Shown here: piece by piece, positions 63,795 to 64,000 of the stretch
Numbering within the stretch: position 1 is the first letter of the stretch
How the letters are laid out: each line of letters opens with the position of its first letter
From: Dermatemys mawii
Lineage: Eukaryota; Chordata; Testudines; Dermatemydidae
Assembly: GCA_007922305.1 (NCBI GenBank)
Contig: ML677365.1
Coordinates: 13,229,931 to 13,293,930, forward strand
Length of the DNA: 64,000 nucleotides
Direction of reading: 5' to 3'
Program-made: the position numbers and the translations under genes
Notes under the pieces: generated by a model
What the model was told of the DNA's origin: nothing
The model's database searches: none
What the model saw: only the letters and a program-made list of their open reading frames with translations

Positions 63795-63990
63795 TTGTAT
63801 GCAGTAATGTTGTAGCTGTGTTGGTTTTGGGATATTAGAGGGACAAGATGGGTGAGGTAATATCTTTTATTGGACCAACTTTTTAAGCTACAAAGAGCTC
63901 TTTTTTTTAGACCTGTATAAGCTCTAAAGCTTGTCTGTCTCACCAACAGAAGTGGATCCAACATATGATATTACCTCACCCACTTCGTTT
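63795..63990. repeat. Interspersed repeat shared with 14180-14325
   Basis: It carries 'ggtgaggtaatatcttttat' and an inverted echo 'gatattacctcaccca' near the end, so the unit is a near palindrome. Loop text 'gcttgtctgtctcaccaaca' matches the other copy. Family unclassified. Confidence 0.65.
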
Positions 63991-64000
63991 CTCTAAAGTA

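Noticed and set aside
48156..64000. Possible exons of the next gene (NCALD in the human order)
   Set aside because: No frame in this stretch resembles a neuronal calcium sensor protein; only transposon proteins are recognisable.

Overview
This is vertebrate nuclear DNA, most likely from a turtle or close sauropsid relative. The reasons are interrupted genes with GT-AG introns, CR1-type LINEs on both strands, two DIRS elements, a nearly intact Penelope-like element, and many hAT, Tigger and PIF/Harbinger pieces. Assignment to turtles is an inference from this repeat mix and from sequence similarity I recognise by eye; no search was run.

Two host genes lie head to tail on the + strand in the order UBR5 > RRM2B, which matches the neighbour relationship of these genes in human 8q22.3. 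Positions 389-7867 hold the last four coding exons of UBR5 (the end of the HECT E3 ligase domain, including the catalytic-cysteine segment), followed by its 3' UTR to about 8805. A repeat-rich intergenic stretch runs to about 19740. A CpG-rich promoter with exon 1 of RRM2B (p53R2, small subunit of ribonucleotide reductase) follows. All nine RRM2B coding exons are present at 20144-45336, with consensus splice sites, compatible phases and no disabling change, and give 353 residues. A long 3' UTR probably ends near 48155. From there to 64000 I see no host exon, only intergenic DNA dominated by retroelements.

Transposable elements explain most of the rest. UBR5's terminal intron holds a DIRS element (3730-6990) whose internal deletion joins the reverse transcriptase frame to the tail of the tyrosine recombinase. 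RRM2B introns hold a Harbinger transposase remnant, a 1.16-kb hAT element with GC-rich tandem repeats and perfect 8-bp target duplications, an antisense hAT transposase fossil, a Tigger element and a second DIRS copy ending about 110 bp before the last exon. Downstream lie a CR1-clade LINE with a nested hAT element, and a Penelope-like element with a single in-frame stop, a GIY-YIG endonuclease domain, a hammerhead-like tail and 12-bp target duplications.

No tRNA, rRNA, CRISPR or bacterial-type feature was seen. Most short open frames in the window are chance frames or shadows of repeats. No new multi-gene system is evident; the most interesting items are structural features of the mobile elements and regulatory or splicing possibilities in RRM2B.
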